From Chloroflexota bacterium (GTDB lineage: Bacteria; Chloroflexota; Anaerolineae; Anaerolineales; UBA11579), in contig DNGN01000025.1 of assembly GCA_003486225.1 (NCBI GenBank), positions 768 to 7,477 of the forward strand: a stretch of 6,710 bases of DNA, written 5' to 3'. The position numbers and the translations under genes are program-made. This document shows, one piece after another, positions 1 to 6,680 of the stretch. The notes beneath the pieces were generated by a model. That model did not search any database. It saw only the letters and a list, made by a program, of their open reading frames with translations, and was not told the origin of the DNA. Numbering within the stretch: position 1 is the first letter of the stretch; every line of letters starts with the position of its first letter.

Positions 1-51
1 ATTATAACCCACCAGCTCGGCAGACAGCTTCTTTGACCGGGCAAAACTGGC

Positions 52-1233
52 CTACAGCCAGCTTTGCATGCTTCTGGCATAACCAGTCAGTTCAACATAC
101 CCGTTTCCCTGCACAGCTTTCCCACCATAGGAACCTGTCACTTGAACGGCACCTTCCCAATAGATCACCGTCACCAGCAGCTCCTGGTCTGAAATATATG
201 GCGTGACAGTCAGGTCAATCCCGGCGCCGGGAATCTCAATCCGCCATTTGGCTGGGTATTCAGCCCCCGATTCCGGGCTGACCCAACGATCCAGGGCTGT
301 GATACTGAAATCCTCCCTGGAAAGCGGCAAAAGAATCCCTTCAGGGCTGATGATCACCCCGCTTGAATAAGCCCCGATGGAGCCATCCGCATTGCGGAAT
401 GTGTACAGCATCAGGTCGGTACCATCATCGAGCTGAAGCGAGAACCAATCCCATCCCACCTGGTTATCAGAAAGGCCGCTGGTGCTGAACTCATGATCTT
501 TCCAGCTCCAGCCGCTGACCTCATAGATTTCTTCGCCCAATTGCACGGTTCCGCTGCTCTTCAGGCGCGGCTGGCTGTAATAATAGGAAGCATTCCCTGG
601 ATCTGGACCTTTCTGGCTGTACCCTTCTCTCCCCTGCAGCACGGGACCTTTTTCATCTTCCAGGGTAAGCGAGATCGCGAGATTCTCCATACGGGCTGAA
701 AGCTGGTACTGCCTGTCCCCAATCTGGCGCACCTGCCAATCTTCCAGCCAGACACGGTAGGGTTGGGCCTGCGCCCCTGCCAAACCGGCCCCCGCGCGTG
801 AAAATCGTTCCCGGAAAGTAAACTGTTCGGCGGCGACATCGGTCAGGGTGAAATGGGCAAAATATAACTGTTCGCTGCGCCAATCAGAACCTCCTTCCGG
901 AATAACACCCGGGGGCTGCAAAGCCTGCCGGAAGAAAGTCAGCTGGTAGCCAAAATGACGGCCTTCCTGTGTTTCCAGGTTGCCGGTGTAATACCACCAC
1001 TCCGTCAGATAGCCAAGATGCGGGCCAAAGGTTTCCGGAAAAGGCAGCGGGATCACCCCTTCTGCCTTTTCAAACCCATCCAGCTCTTCTGGCAGGCTGC
1101 CTCCCAACTGGCGCAGCTGACCAGCCAACGCAGGGTCGTCAAACACATTCCACCACAACAGCAAACCGGACCCCGCGAGAACCAGGACTGCTGTGACGAT
1201 CAGGATACTCTTCCAATGGGTTTTTGTCGGCAT
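52..1233 (-). CDS. AttH/CrtC-type lipocalin-like protein, membrane-anchored or secreted
   Basis: This 393-residue protein looks like the AttH/hydroxyneurosporene-synthase (carotenoid 1,2-hydratase-like) branch of the calycin/lipocalin superfamily. Residues 10-28 are strongly hydrophobic after basic K4 and K8. There is no Cys for lipidation, so it is either an uncleaved membrane anchor or a signal peptide cut after ALA (35-37). Family hallmarks are TEWWYYTGNL (78-87), FGYQLTFFRQ (94-103), GWSWKDHEFS (241-250), GWDWFSLQLDDG (260-271), the YWEG block (358-361) and the C-terminal GYVELTGY (378-385). The two halves are expected to form paired beta-barrels that hold a hydrophobic ligand outside the cytoplasm. 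It is the last gene of the ABC operon, 14 nt after the permease stop. That context favours a lipid or hydrophobic-substrate carrier or modifying role. Carotenoid hydration is a nominal alternative, but no carotenoid genes are visible. The ATG at 1233 has a suitably placed Shine-Dalgarno sequence. Family assignment is firm; the activity is unknown. Confidence 0.88.
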   Translation of the reverse strand: MPTKTHWKSILIVTAVLVLAGSGLLLWWNVFDDPALAGQLRQLGGSLPEELDGFEKAEGVIPLPFPETFGPHLGYLTEWWYYTGNLETQEGRHFGYQLTFFRQALQPPGVIPEGGSDWRSEQLYFAHFTLTDVAAEQFTFRERFSRAGAGLAGAQAQPYRVWLEDWQVRQIGDRQYQLSARMENLAISLTLEDEKGPVLQGREGYSQKGPDPGNASYYYSQPRLKSSGTVQLGEEIYEVSGWSWKDHEFSTSGLSDNQVGWDWFSLQLDDGTDLMLYTFRNADGSIGAYSSGVIISPEGILLPLSREDFSITALDRWVSPESGAEYPAKWRIEIPGAGIDLTVTPYISDQELLVTVIYWEGAVQVTGSYGGKAVQGNGYVELTGYARSMQSWL

Positions 1234-1243
1234 GATTTAAAGA

Positions 1244-1249
1244 TCCTCT
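1244..1249 (-). promoter_or_regulatory. Shine-Dalgarno of the lipocalin-like gene, overlapping the upstream stop
   Basis: On the minus strand the permease stop TAG runs directly into AGAGGA, followed by 10 nt and the ATG at 1233. The ribosome site therefore shares bases with the upstream stop codon. This supports the chosen start and suggests that ribosomes finishing the permease re-initiate on the lipocalin gene (translational coupling, inferred). Confidence 0.65.
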
Positions 1250-3824
1250 ACTCAAAACGCAGGGCGTCTGCGGCTACCCGCCGGCTGACCCGCCAGGCAG
1301 GATACAGGCCGGCCAGCAAAGCCGCGATTAGCGATACCGCCAATGCCTGGATGAAAGGCTCGGGCAGGATATGCATCTGCAGGGTCCAGCCAAAGGAGCG
1401 CCGGTTGATGATATACACCAGGATCAACGCCAGGAGATACCCTGTCGGCATGGCCACTACCCCCGCCACCAGGCCCATCAGGCCTGTCTCCATCAGGATC
1501 AGCCGCCACATCTGCCTCACGGTCAGGCCCAGGACCCGGAAGAGACCCAACTGGCGCTGTTTTTCCAGCTGGAGGGAAAGCATGGCAGAGACCACCCCCA
1601 CAAAAGCCACCAGGGTGGTCAGCAGCTGCAGGGCCCCTGTGATGGCGAAAGTGCGATCGAAGATTTCGAGGGTATCGCTGCGCAGCTCACGGTTAGGGCG
1701 GATCTGCAGGCGCTGCATGGGCAGTATCTGGTTCTGCAATTCGGCCGCCACCTGGTCTGCATCCACATCCTGCTCGAGTTTGAGCGCTGCTGCAGAGATC
1801 CCTTGGTCGTTCCAATACTGGCGGTACTGCTCCAACCACATGATCGCGCCCCCCTGGGCGGAAGAATAATCATAATACACCCCGACGATCGGGAACGAGC
1901 GCAGCCCCTGGTCTGTATACAGGTCCAGCGCATCGCCGTTGAGCGGCAGGTCGAGCCGTCGGGCCAGCGGCTCCGAGACCAGCAGGGCTCCGGCTTTCAC
2001 TTTTTCCCAGGCCTCCATCGGGCTGCCATCCACCCACAAATAGATTTGCTCGGCTCCATCCAGCGGGTTGTTATTGGCACCCAGGAAGATCGGCCCTTGG
2101 GGTGAATCGACTGTCACCGATCGCAGCAGGTCAACCCGCTCCACCCCCGGCAGGCTTCCTACCGCGGTCAGCACCTCCGGCTCGATCGAAAGATTCGTCA
2201 GGGTCAGGTTGCTGCCAGGCGGGCCGATATACACATCCCCGCTTAAGATCTGGTCCATCCAAGCCACCACGGTATACCGGAAACTGCTGATCATCAGGGT
2301 CACCCCGATGGCCACCGAAAGCGCAATCATCAATGCGGCGATGGCGATGGATGTGCGGCTGAGGGAGCTGATCACCTGCTGGGGAGCCAGGCGGGCCAGC
2401 ACGCCGCCTTTTGTGGACGCCAGCCGGTAGAGGGTCTGCATAAAGAGTTGGGTGAATGCCGGGGTCAGCAAGGCAATTCCAATTGTGACCCCAAAAGTGC
2501 CGCCGAACCCCAGGATGAGTGAAGGCGACGGGATGAGCAGGATTGCCACGCCCAGCAAAAGAACCGCCAATCCCAATCCGACCGCTGAACGGATCATCTT
2601 CTGGGCCCTTTGCTCAAGCTGGGAACGCATTAAAGACTCGCGCGGCGGCACACTGGCGGCCTCCCAGGCAGGAAAGACGGCAGCAGTGACCGTGGAAACC
2701 AGGCCAATCAGGGCCCCTTTCCAGATGCTGATCATGGGAACCACCATTTCCTGCACCGTCAGGGTGAAGAACAGATCATTGATCGTGCGTGTCACCAGGC
2801 GCACGGACCCCTGCCCGAGCAGCAATCCCAGGCCGATCCCCAGACCAGACCCAATCAGTCCAACCAGAAACGCTTCCGCCACCACCAGCAGGAAGATTTC
2901 CTGGCGTGTCAGGCCCAGTGTGCGCAAGGTGCCGAACACAGCCCGCCGCCGCACAACGGAGAAGGTCATCGTGTTATAGATCAGGAATACGCCCACCACC
3001 AATGCCAGCAGGCTGAGGGCTGTCAGGTTGGTTCTAAAGGCAGCTGTCATCTGGCTGACCGCGCCCTGGCGGGCAGAGGTTGGCATCAGCACCGCATTGG
3101 GGGGCAGCAGCTGCTGCAGGGCATCGACCGCAGCCGCATCATCCTGCGGCAGGATCAGGTCCACACGATCCAGCAGCCCCAGCTGGCCGGTCAATTCCTG
3201 GGCTGTGGCGATATCCGTCAGGATCAGGCTGTTCAGGCCGCGGCGGCTGAGATCGTCCCGGGGGTCGATCAGCCCCACCACCCTGGCAGGCCTGGCCTGA
3301 CCGCCCACTTCCAGGGATATTTCTGCCCCGGCTGATAACCCGAAGCGGTTGGCCAGATCGGTGGAGATCAATACCGCACCGGGGACCGTCAAAAAATCCA
3401 CCAGCGCGCTCGCCGGCAGGCTTTGCTCGCCACTGTTAAGATAACTGCGGAAGGGCTGTTCGGAAAATGGGTCCACACCCAGCAGCTGCATCGGCAGCCC
3501 ACCCAGCTGCGGGGAGGCGACATACTGGCTTACCACGGGTGCGGCAGGATACGACAATCCCGCCTGCTTGATGCGCACATAAACCTCATCTGCCAGTCCC
3601 GCCGGGCTGCTGGTGATGATATGGGTTGTGCGCCCGGCCACGGCTTCCGTGCTCAGGTCGAAGGCCTTGCTGGCACTCTCATTGGCCAGGTCAATTGCCA
3701 CCACCAGGCTCACCCCCAGCATGATCCCCAACACCATCAGCAGGGTTTGCCAGGGCGTGCGCGTCAGGTAGCGCCAGCCAAACCTGAACTGATAACCGGA
3801 AAAGACACGCGGCGCTGGCTGCAT
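1248..3824 (-). CDS. FtsX-like ABC transporter permease, two MacB/FtsX domains (YbbP-like)
   Basis: This 858-residue permease belongs to the type VII (MacB/LolCDE/FtsX) ABC group, which moves substrates out of the membrane or periplasmic side rather than through a channel. By eye there are about ten membrane segments: 24-46, 265-289, 311-338, 365-388, 413-432, 436-460, 493-513, 727-751, 772-804 and 824-846. Two large extracytoplasmic domains, about 50-260 and 515-725, follow the first and seventh segments. Each half ends in an FtsX core with a coupling-helix-like block (VFGTLRTLGLTRQEI near 296-310, LGLFRVLGLTVRQM near 759-772). The C-terminus AADALRFE is typical of the group. Length and duplicated layout resemble E. 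coli YbbP rather than the single-domain MacB. The start overlaps the ATPase stop by one base with only a weak GGA upstream, so translation is probably coupled. Substrate is unknown; lipid, lipoprotein or another hydrophobic compound is the best guess from its partners. Confidence 0.9.
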   Translation of the reverse strand: MQPAPRVFSGYQFRFGWRYLTRTPWQTLLMVLGIMLGVSLVVAIDLANESASKAFDLSTEAVAGRTTHIITSSPAGLADEVYVRIKQAGLSYPAAPVVSQYVASPQLGGLPMQLLGVDPFSEQPFRSYLNSGEQSLPASALVDFLTVPGAVLISTDLANRFGLSAGAEISLEVGGQARPARVVGLIDPRDDLSRRGLNSLILTDIATAQELTGQLGLLDRVDLILPQDDAAAVDALQQLLPPNAVLMPTSARQGAVSQMTAAFRTNLTALSLLALVVGVFLIYNTMTFSVVRRRAVFGTLRTLGLTRQEIFLLVVAEAFLVGLIGSGLGIGLGLLLGQGSVRLVTRTINDLFFTLTVQEMVVPMISIWKGALIGLVSTVTAAVFPAWEAASVPPRESLMRSQLEQRAQKMIRSAVGLGLAVLLLGVAILLIPSPSLILGFGGTFGVTIGIALLTPAFTQLFMQTLYRLASTKGGVLARLAPQQVISSLSRTSIAIAALMIALSVAIGVTLMISSFRYTVVAWMDQILSGDVYIGPPGSNLTLTNLSIEPEVLTAVGSLPGVERVDLLRSVTVDSPQGPIFLGANNNPLDGAEQIYLWVDGSPMEAWEKVKAGALLVSEPLARRLDLPLNGDALDLYTDQGLRSFPIVGVYYDYSSAQGGAIMWLEQYRQYWNDQGISAAALKLEQDVDADQVAAELQNQILPMQRLQIRPNRELRSDTLEIFDRTFAITGALQLLTTLVAFVGVVSAMLSLQLEKQRQLGLFRVLGLTVRQMWRLILMETGLMGLVAGVVAMPTGYLLALILVYIINRRSFGWTLQMHILPEPFIQALAVSLIAALLAGLYPAWRVSRRVAADALRFE

Positions 3825-4522
3825 CAGGCGTCCAGTTGCGATTCTTCCAGTAAGACCCCACCCTGAAGGCGGTAGACCTTATCGGCAACCGCCGTGCTGG
3901 AAATACTGTGCGTGACCAGGATCAGGTTCTTTCCCGCCTGGCGGGTCAGGGTGTCGAGCAGGCTGAGGATGTGTTCCCCGCTCTCCCGGTCGAGGTTGCC
4001 GGTCGGCTCATCGGCAAGCACCAGGTCCGGATTGTTCACCAGGGCGCGCGCAATCGCCACCCGCTGCTGCTCCCCGCCGGAAAGGCGGTCGGGGAAAGTC
4101 TCGGCCCGATCGGCCAGTCCGACAGCCTGCAAAAAGGGCATCGCCTGCTCCCTGGCCTGCCTGGGAGCCGCGCCATTGATTTCCAGCGGCAGGCAGACAT
4201 TTTCCAGCACCGTCAGGGTTGGCAGGAGGTTGAAAAATTGGAAGACAAACCCGATCCTCCGGCGGCGGAAGAGCGTGCGCTCCAGCTCGCTCATGGCCGT
4301 CAGGTTGGCCCCGTTGATATAAATATCGCCGCGGTTGGGCTGGTCGATACCGCTGAGCAGGTTCAGCAGGGTGCTTTTGCCGCTGCCTGAACGCCCGACC
4401 ACGGCCGTGAACTGGCCGCGCGGCAGGCTCAGGTTCAGCCCCCTCAGCACGCTGCGGGTTGCCCCGCCTTCCTCAAAGCCTTTATGGATCTCAATCAGTC
4501 GGATGAGTTGTGCATCGTTCAT
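3824..4522 (-). CDS. ABC transporter ATP-binding protein, LolD/MacB type
   Basis: This 232-residue nucleotide-binding subunit is complete, with every motif needed for ATP hydrolysis. These are Walker [10 protein letters not shown] (43-51), Q-loop Q95 in [10 protein letters not shown], signature LSGGEQQR (147-154), Walker B VLADEP with catalytic E172, D-loop GNLD (175-178) and switch histidine H205. The Q-loop neighbourhood and overall length match the LolD/MacB/YbbA family that drives FtsX-like permeases. It should form a dimer under the single long permease encoded next, whose start codon overlaps this gene's stop (TGATG). It is the first gene of the three-gene operon. No Shine-Dalgarno sequence precedes the ATG, but a perfect -10 box lies 6 nt upstream, so it may be translated from a leaderless transcript. 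There are no signs of truncation or frameshift. Confidence 0.95.
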   Translation of the reverse strand: MNDAQLIRLIEIHKGFEEGGATRSVLRGLNLSLPRGQFTAVVGRSGSGKSTLLNLLSGIDQPNRGDIYINGANLTAMSELERTLFRRRRIGFVFQFFNLLPTLTVLENVCLPLEINGAAPRQAREQAMPFLQAVGLADRAETFPDRLSGGEQQRVAIARALVNNPDLVLADEPTGNLDRESGEHILSLLDTLTRQAGKNLILVTHSISSTAVADKVYRLQGGVLLEESQLDA

Positions 4523-4528
4523 AGCTGT

Positions 4529-4534
4529 ATTATA
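4529..4534 (-). promoter_or_regulatory. -10 box of the ABC operon, predicted leaderless start
   Basis: A perfect TATAAT on the minus strand is separated from the ATPase ATG by only 6 nt. With the usual 6-8 nt distance from the -10 box to the start site, transcription would begin at or within a base or two of the A of ATG. No purine-rich ribosome site is present in between. The -35 region is poor: the place 16-18 nt upstream is inside an A-run without a TTGACA-like hexamer. The promoter may therefore be weak or depend on an activator. Confidence 0.55.
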
Positions 4535-4567
4535 CGCGCCAGAAGGAGTTTTTTTTAAATTGCCTCC

Positions 4568-4585
4568 AATTTTGCGGGCAAATTT
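4568..4585. promoter_or_regulatory. AT-rich imperfect dyad upstream of the ABC promoter
   Basis: AATTTTGCGGGCAAATTT reads as two 8-bp arms around a GG centre, with seven of eight base pairs symmetrical. It lies 34-51 bp upstream of the TATAAT of the ABC operon, a plausible place for a dimeric regulator to act on a promoter with a weak -35. It could also be chance in AT-rich DNA. Confidence 0.25.
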
Positions 4586-4600
4586 TATGCAACTCTAATA

Positions 4601-4612
4601 TCCGGGCCCGGA
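4601..4612. promoter_or_regulatory. Perfect 12-bp palindrome between divergent promoters
   Basis: TCCGGGCCCGGA is fully self-complementary and stands in an otherwise AT-richer spacer. It has no hairpin loop, so it suits a protein-binding dyad better than a terminator. It lies about midway between the two divergent promoters and could affect either. The function is unknown. Confidence 0.3.
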
Positions 4613-4632
4613 ACCAACTCCAGCGCAGCGGA

Positions 4633-4650
4633 TTGTGAACCATTTCTCAA
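4633..4650. promoter_or_regulatory. CRP/FNR-like dyad abutting the regulator's -35 box
   Basis: TTGTGAA, a 4-nt spacer and TTCTCAA form an 18-bp dyad with one mismatch per seven-base arm. Read as TGTGA-N6-TCTCA it matches the CRP-type consensus (TGTGA-N6-TCACA) except for one base. Its centre (4641.5) is about 42-45 bp upstream of the predicted start site at 4684-4686, close to the class II activator position. The adjoining -35 is already consensus, so activation is not obviously needed and repression is equally possible. Confidence 0.35.
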
Positions 4651-4679
4651 TTGACACAAGCCAAGATTTTTCTTATGAT
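4651..4679 (+). promoter_or_regulatory. Consensus sigma-70 promoter of the SARP/BTAD regulator gene
   Basis: A perfect -35 TTGACA (4651-4656) and a -10 TATGAT (4674-4679, one mismatch) are separated by the optimal 17 nt. Transcription should start near 4684-4686, leaving a leader of about 31 nt before the ATG at 4717. This rules against any translation start in the same frame at 4651 or 4675, because both lie inside the promoter boxes. Confidence 0.8.
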
Positions 4680-4703
4680 TAGAATATGGGTAAGGTTTTC
4701 AGT

Positions 4704-4709
4704 GGGGAG
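4704..4709 (+). promoter_or_regulatory. Shine-Dalgarno that fixes the regulator start at 4717
   Basis: GGGGAG is followed by a 7-nt spacer and ATG at 4717. A second in-frame ATG at 4723 would have a 13-nt spacer, which is less suitable. Position relative to the promoter and spacing both favour 4717. Confidence 0.7.
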
Positions 4710-4716
4710 CATACAC

Positions 4717-6645
4717 ATGTTTATGGTAGGAGAAAACCAAAAATTGTACTTTCACTTACTTGGCGCGCCGATCGTCAAGTACCAGGAAGAGGTGTTTCAT
4801 ATCCCCCGCAGGCAGGTCCGGACACTGCTCTACCTGCTCGCCAGCCAAGTCCAGCCGATCCCATATCAGACCCTGCACTATCTCTTCTGGAGCGATAAAC
4901 CTGAGGCCGAGTGCCGCAGGAATCTATCCCACCTGTTTACCCATCTCCGGAATGCCCTCCCCGATAAAGAAGCCCTGGTGTTAGACAAAGTCTCCGCCTC
5001 GCTGGACCCAGACCTGACCTGGTCGGATGTGATCGAGTTTACCCACCTGTGCTCCAAGGTGGCGGCGGAAAATAACCTGCCGGCCCTCACCCAGGCGCAC
5101 AACCTGTACCAGGGCGCTTTCCTGGAAGGCAAATACCTACCGGATTCGATTGAACTGGATAAATACATCGATGCCAAAAGGCTGCACCTCGATCAGCTGT
5201 ATTTAAAAAATCTGTCCAAGCTGATGCTCCTCAACAAGCGAGTCCAAAATTTCTCCGAAGCGATTGCCTATGGAGAAAAATATCTGGAGATGGATTGCTT
5301 CAATGAAAAAATGCTGGGCGAACTGCTGGTGCTGGACAGCCTGATGGGAAACCAGGCCCAGATCATGCAGCGCTATGAGGTCTTTTCAGCCCACCTGAAG
5401 CAGGAGCTGGACCTGGAACCTTCCCAAAAAACGATCGAACTCTACCAGCAGATCCGCGGCTCCCTCTCTGGCAAACAGCCCAAATACGCGCTTGGGGGCC
5501 CGGTTGTGCCGCAGGAAAAACAGGTCACACCCAAGATCCATCCCTCCACCATTGAGCAGCTCCAGGGCCTGATCGAGCAGCAGGACAATTCCGGCGGGAT
5601 GATCCTGATCTGCGGACATCCTGGCATGGGGAAATCCAACCTGATCACCATCTACCTGCAGAATACCAACCCCCAGGCGGCCCATTTCCGCATCCTGTGC
5701 AAATCTGCCACCCAGAAGATTCGCTTTTATCCTTTCCGCGAGCTGGCAAAAGCGCTGGTCGCCTTCATGAAGGAAGGCGACTACGGATCGATGATGCTGC
5801 CGGCGCGGGTGCTGCGGATTGCGGACCAGCTTTCCAAGCCCATCAAGATCGAGGCTGCCCTGACCGAAAAAGTGATCAACCTTATTTTTGAACGGGATTT
5901 TTCCCTGATCCAGGATCTGTTCCAGGAATTGATCAAATCTGCAATTCCCATCACCATCAGTTTCGAGGACCTGGAATGGGCCGATGAAGATTCGCTGGAG
6001 ATGATCCTGTTCCTGGCAGACCGGCTGGCCTCCCAAAAGATCACCCTGCTGTGCAGTTTTTGCTGCAAGAAGCAGGCGAAGCTGCAGATCTTTGAACAGC
6101 AGATCCAGCTTTCCAAAGTTCACCTGGGGACCATCGAACTGGAGAACCTGACCCACAGCGAAACTTTAAAGTTGGTCCACGAACACCTGGGGGAGATCCC
6201 GGATGCGGATAAGATTGCCCGCCAGCTCCTGAGCCTGACGGGAGGCAACAGCCTGTACCTGTCTGAGATCCTGCAGTGGCGCTCGGAAAAAATCCGCCAG
6301 GGAAACAGCATCCAGAACCCTTCCAGCTTCGAAATCCCGCCCTCGATCACCAGGCAGATCAATACCCGGCTGGTGCGCTTAAGCGAGCTTGAAAAACACA
6401 TCATCCAGATCGCGGCGGTGCAAAAATCACCCCTCAGCCTGGATATTCTGCAGCACAGCCTGAACCTTCCTGAGCGCGAGATTGCGGCCGGGCTGGAAGA
6501 CCTGATGGCACGCTACCTGCTGGTGCTGGAAGACAGCCGTTTCCGGATTGTCAACCCCCTGGTGCAGCAAACCGTGCTGGAAAACCTGCACCCGGCCCAG
6601 AAGCAGTACCTGGAAAAAACCCTGGCAGGCGCCCCGCGCCTATAA
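4717..6645 (+). CDS. SARP/BTAD-type transcriptional regulator with AAA ATPase domain, lacking the TPR tail
   Basis: This 642-residue regulator has three visible parts. Residues about 9-105 form an OmpR-like winged helix of SARP type (YLLASQVQPIPYQTLHYLFW, then ECRRNLSHLFTHLRNAL, the likely recognition-helix region). Residues about 106-250 are the all-helical BTAD domain, ending in the typical LEPSQKTIELYQQIRGSL (233-250). Residues about 275-520 are a STAND/AAA_16-like ATPase with Walker A GHPGMGKSN (300-308), a Walker B-like ISFEDLEWAD (414-423) and the GGNSLYLSEIL block (509-519). A short winged-helix-like segment follows (about 545-625, with FRIVNPLVQQTVLENL). Large SARP regulators usually continue into several hundred residues of TPR repeats; here the frame stops with no such tail. 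The open frame extends upstream to a TTG at 4651, but that codon is inside the -35 box, so I chose 4717. It is divergent from the ABC operon, has its own promoter, and is followed by SARP-like direct repeats. It probably activates a target gene in response to a ligand or ATP state. The effector is unknown. Confidence 0.85.
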   Translation: MFMVGENQKLYFHLLGAPIVKYQEEVFHIPRRQVRTLLYLLASQVQPIPYQTLHYLFWSDKPEAECRRNLSHLFTHLRNALPDKEALVLDKVSASLDPDLTWSDVIEFTHLCSKVAAENNLPALTQAHNLYQGAFLEGKYLPDSIELDKYIDAKRLHLDQLYLKNLSKLMLLNKRVQNFSEAIAYGEKYLEMDCFNEKMLGELLVLDSLMGNQAQIMQRYEVFSAHLKQELDLEPSQKTIELYQQIRGSLSGKQPKYALGGPVVPQEKQVTPKIHPSTIEQLQGLIEQQDNSGGMILICGHPGMGKSNLITIYLQNTNPQAAHFRILCKSATQKIRFYPFRELAKALVAFMKEGDYGSMMLPARVLRIADQLSKPIKIEAALTEKVINLIFERDFSLIQDLFQELIKSAIPITISFEDLEWADEDSLEMILFLADRLASQKITLLCSFCCKKQAKLQIFEQQIQLSKVHLGTIELENLTHSETLKLVHEHLGEIPDADKIARQLLSLTGGNSLYLSEILQWRSEKIRQGNSIQNPSSFEIPPSITRQINTRLVRLSELEKHIIQIAAVQKSPLSLDILQHSLNLPEREIAAGLEDLMARYLLVLEDSRFRIVNPLVQQTVLENLHPAQKQYLEKTLAGAPRL

Positions 6646-6648
6646 GCC

Positions 6649-6665
6649 CCCGGGAGCGACCCGGG
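6649..6665 (+). terminator. GC-rich hairpin after the regulator gene, weak terminator candidate
   Basis: CCCGGG, loop AGCGA, CCCGGG forms a 6-bp stem starting 4 nt after the stop codon. The only T-run (TTTT at 6680-6683) is 14 nt beyond the stem, too far for a classical intrinsic terminator. It may stabilise the mRNA end or aid termination in another way. Confidence 0.3.
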
Positions 6666-6680
6666 CAGCCCCCCTCAAAT

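Noticed and set aside
1..6. TATAAT on the minus strand at the left edge, as a promoter for a gene further left
   Set aside because: No -35-like hexamer lies 16-18 nt upstream and no start codon can be seen within the window, so it is not supportable alone.
955..1869. Plus-strand open frame of 304 codons antisense to the lipocalin and permease genes
   Set aside because: It crosses two well-supported minus-strand genes. The translation is rich in Arg, Ser and Cys, has no recognisable domain, and is a typical product of GC-rich antisense frames.
1371..2105. Plus-strand open frame of 244 codons inside the permease gene
   Set aside because: Its low-complexity His/Gln/Arg-rich translation reflects the complement of permease codons, and it has no ribosome site or domain.
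3894..4390. Plus-strand open frames of 142 and 160 codons across the ATPase gene
   Set aside because: They are mirror frames of a complete ABC ATPase with all motifs intact.
5386..6156. Minus-strand open frame of 256 codons inside the regulator gene
   Set aside because: It is antisense to the BTAD and ATPase domains with intact motifs. Its translation has no family features.
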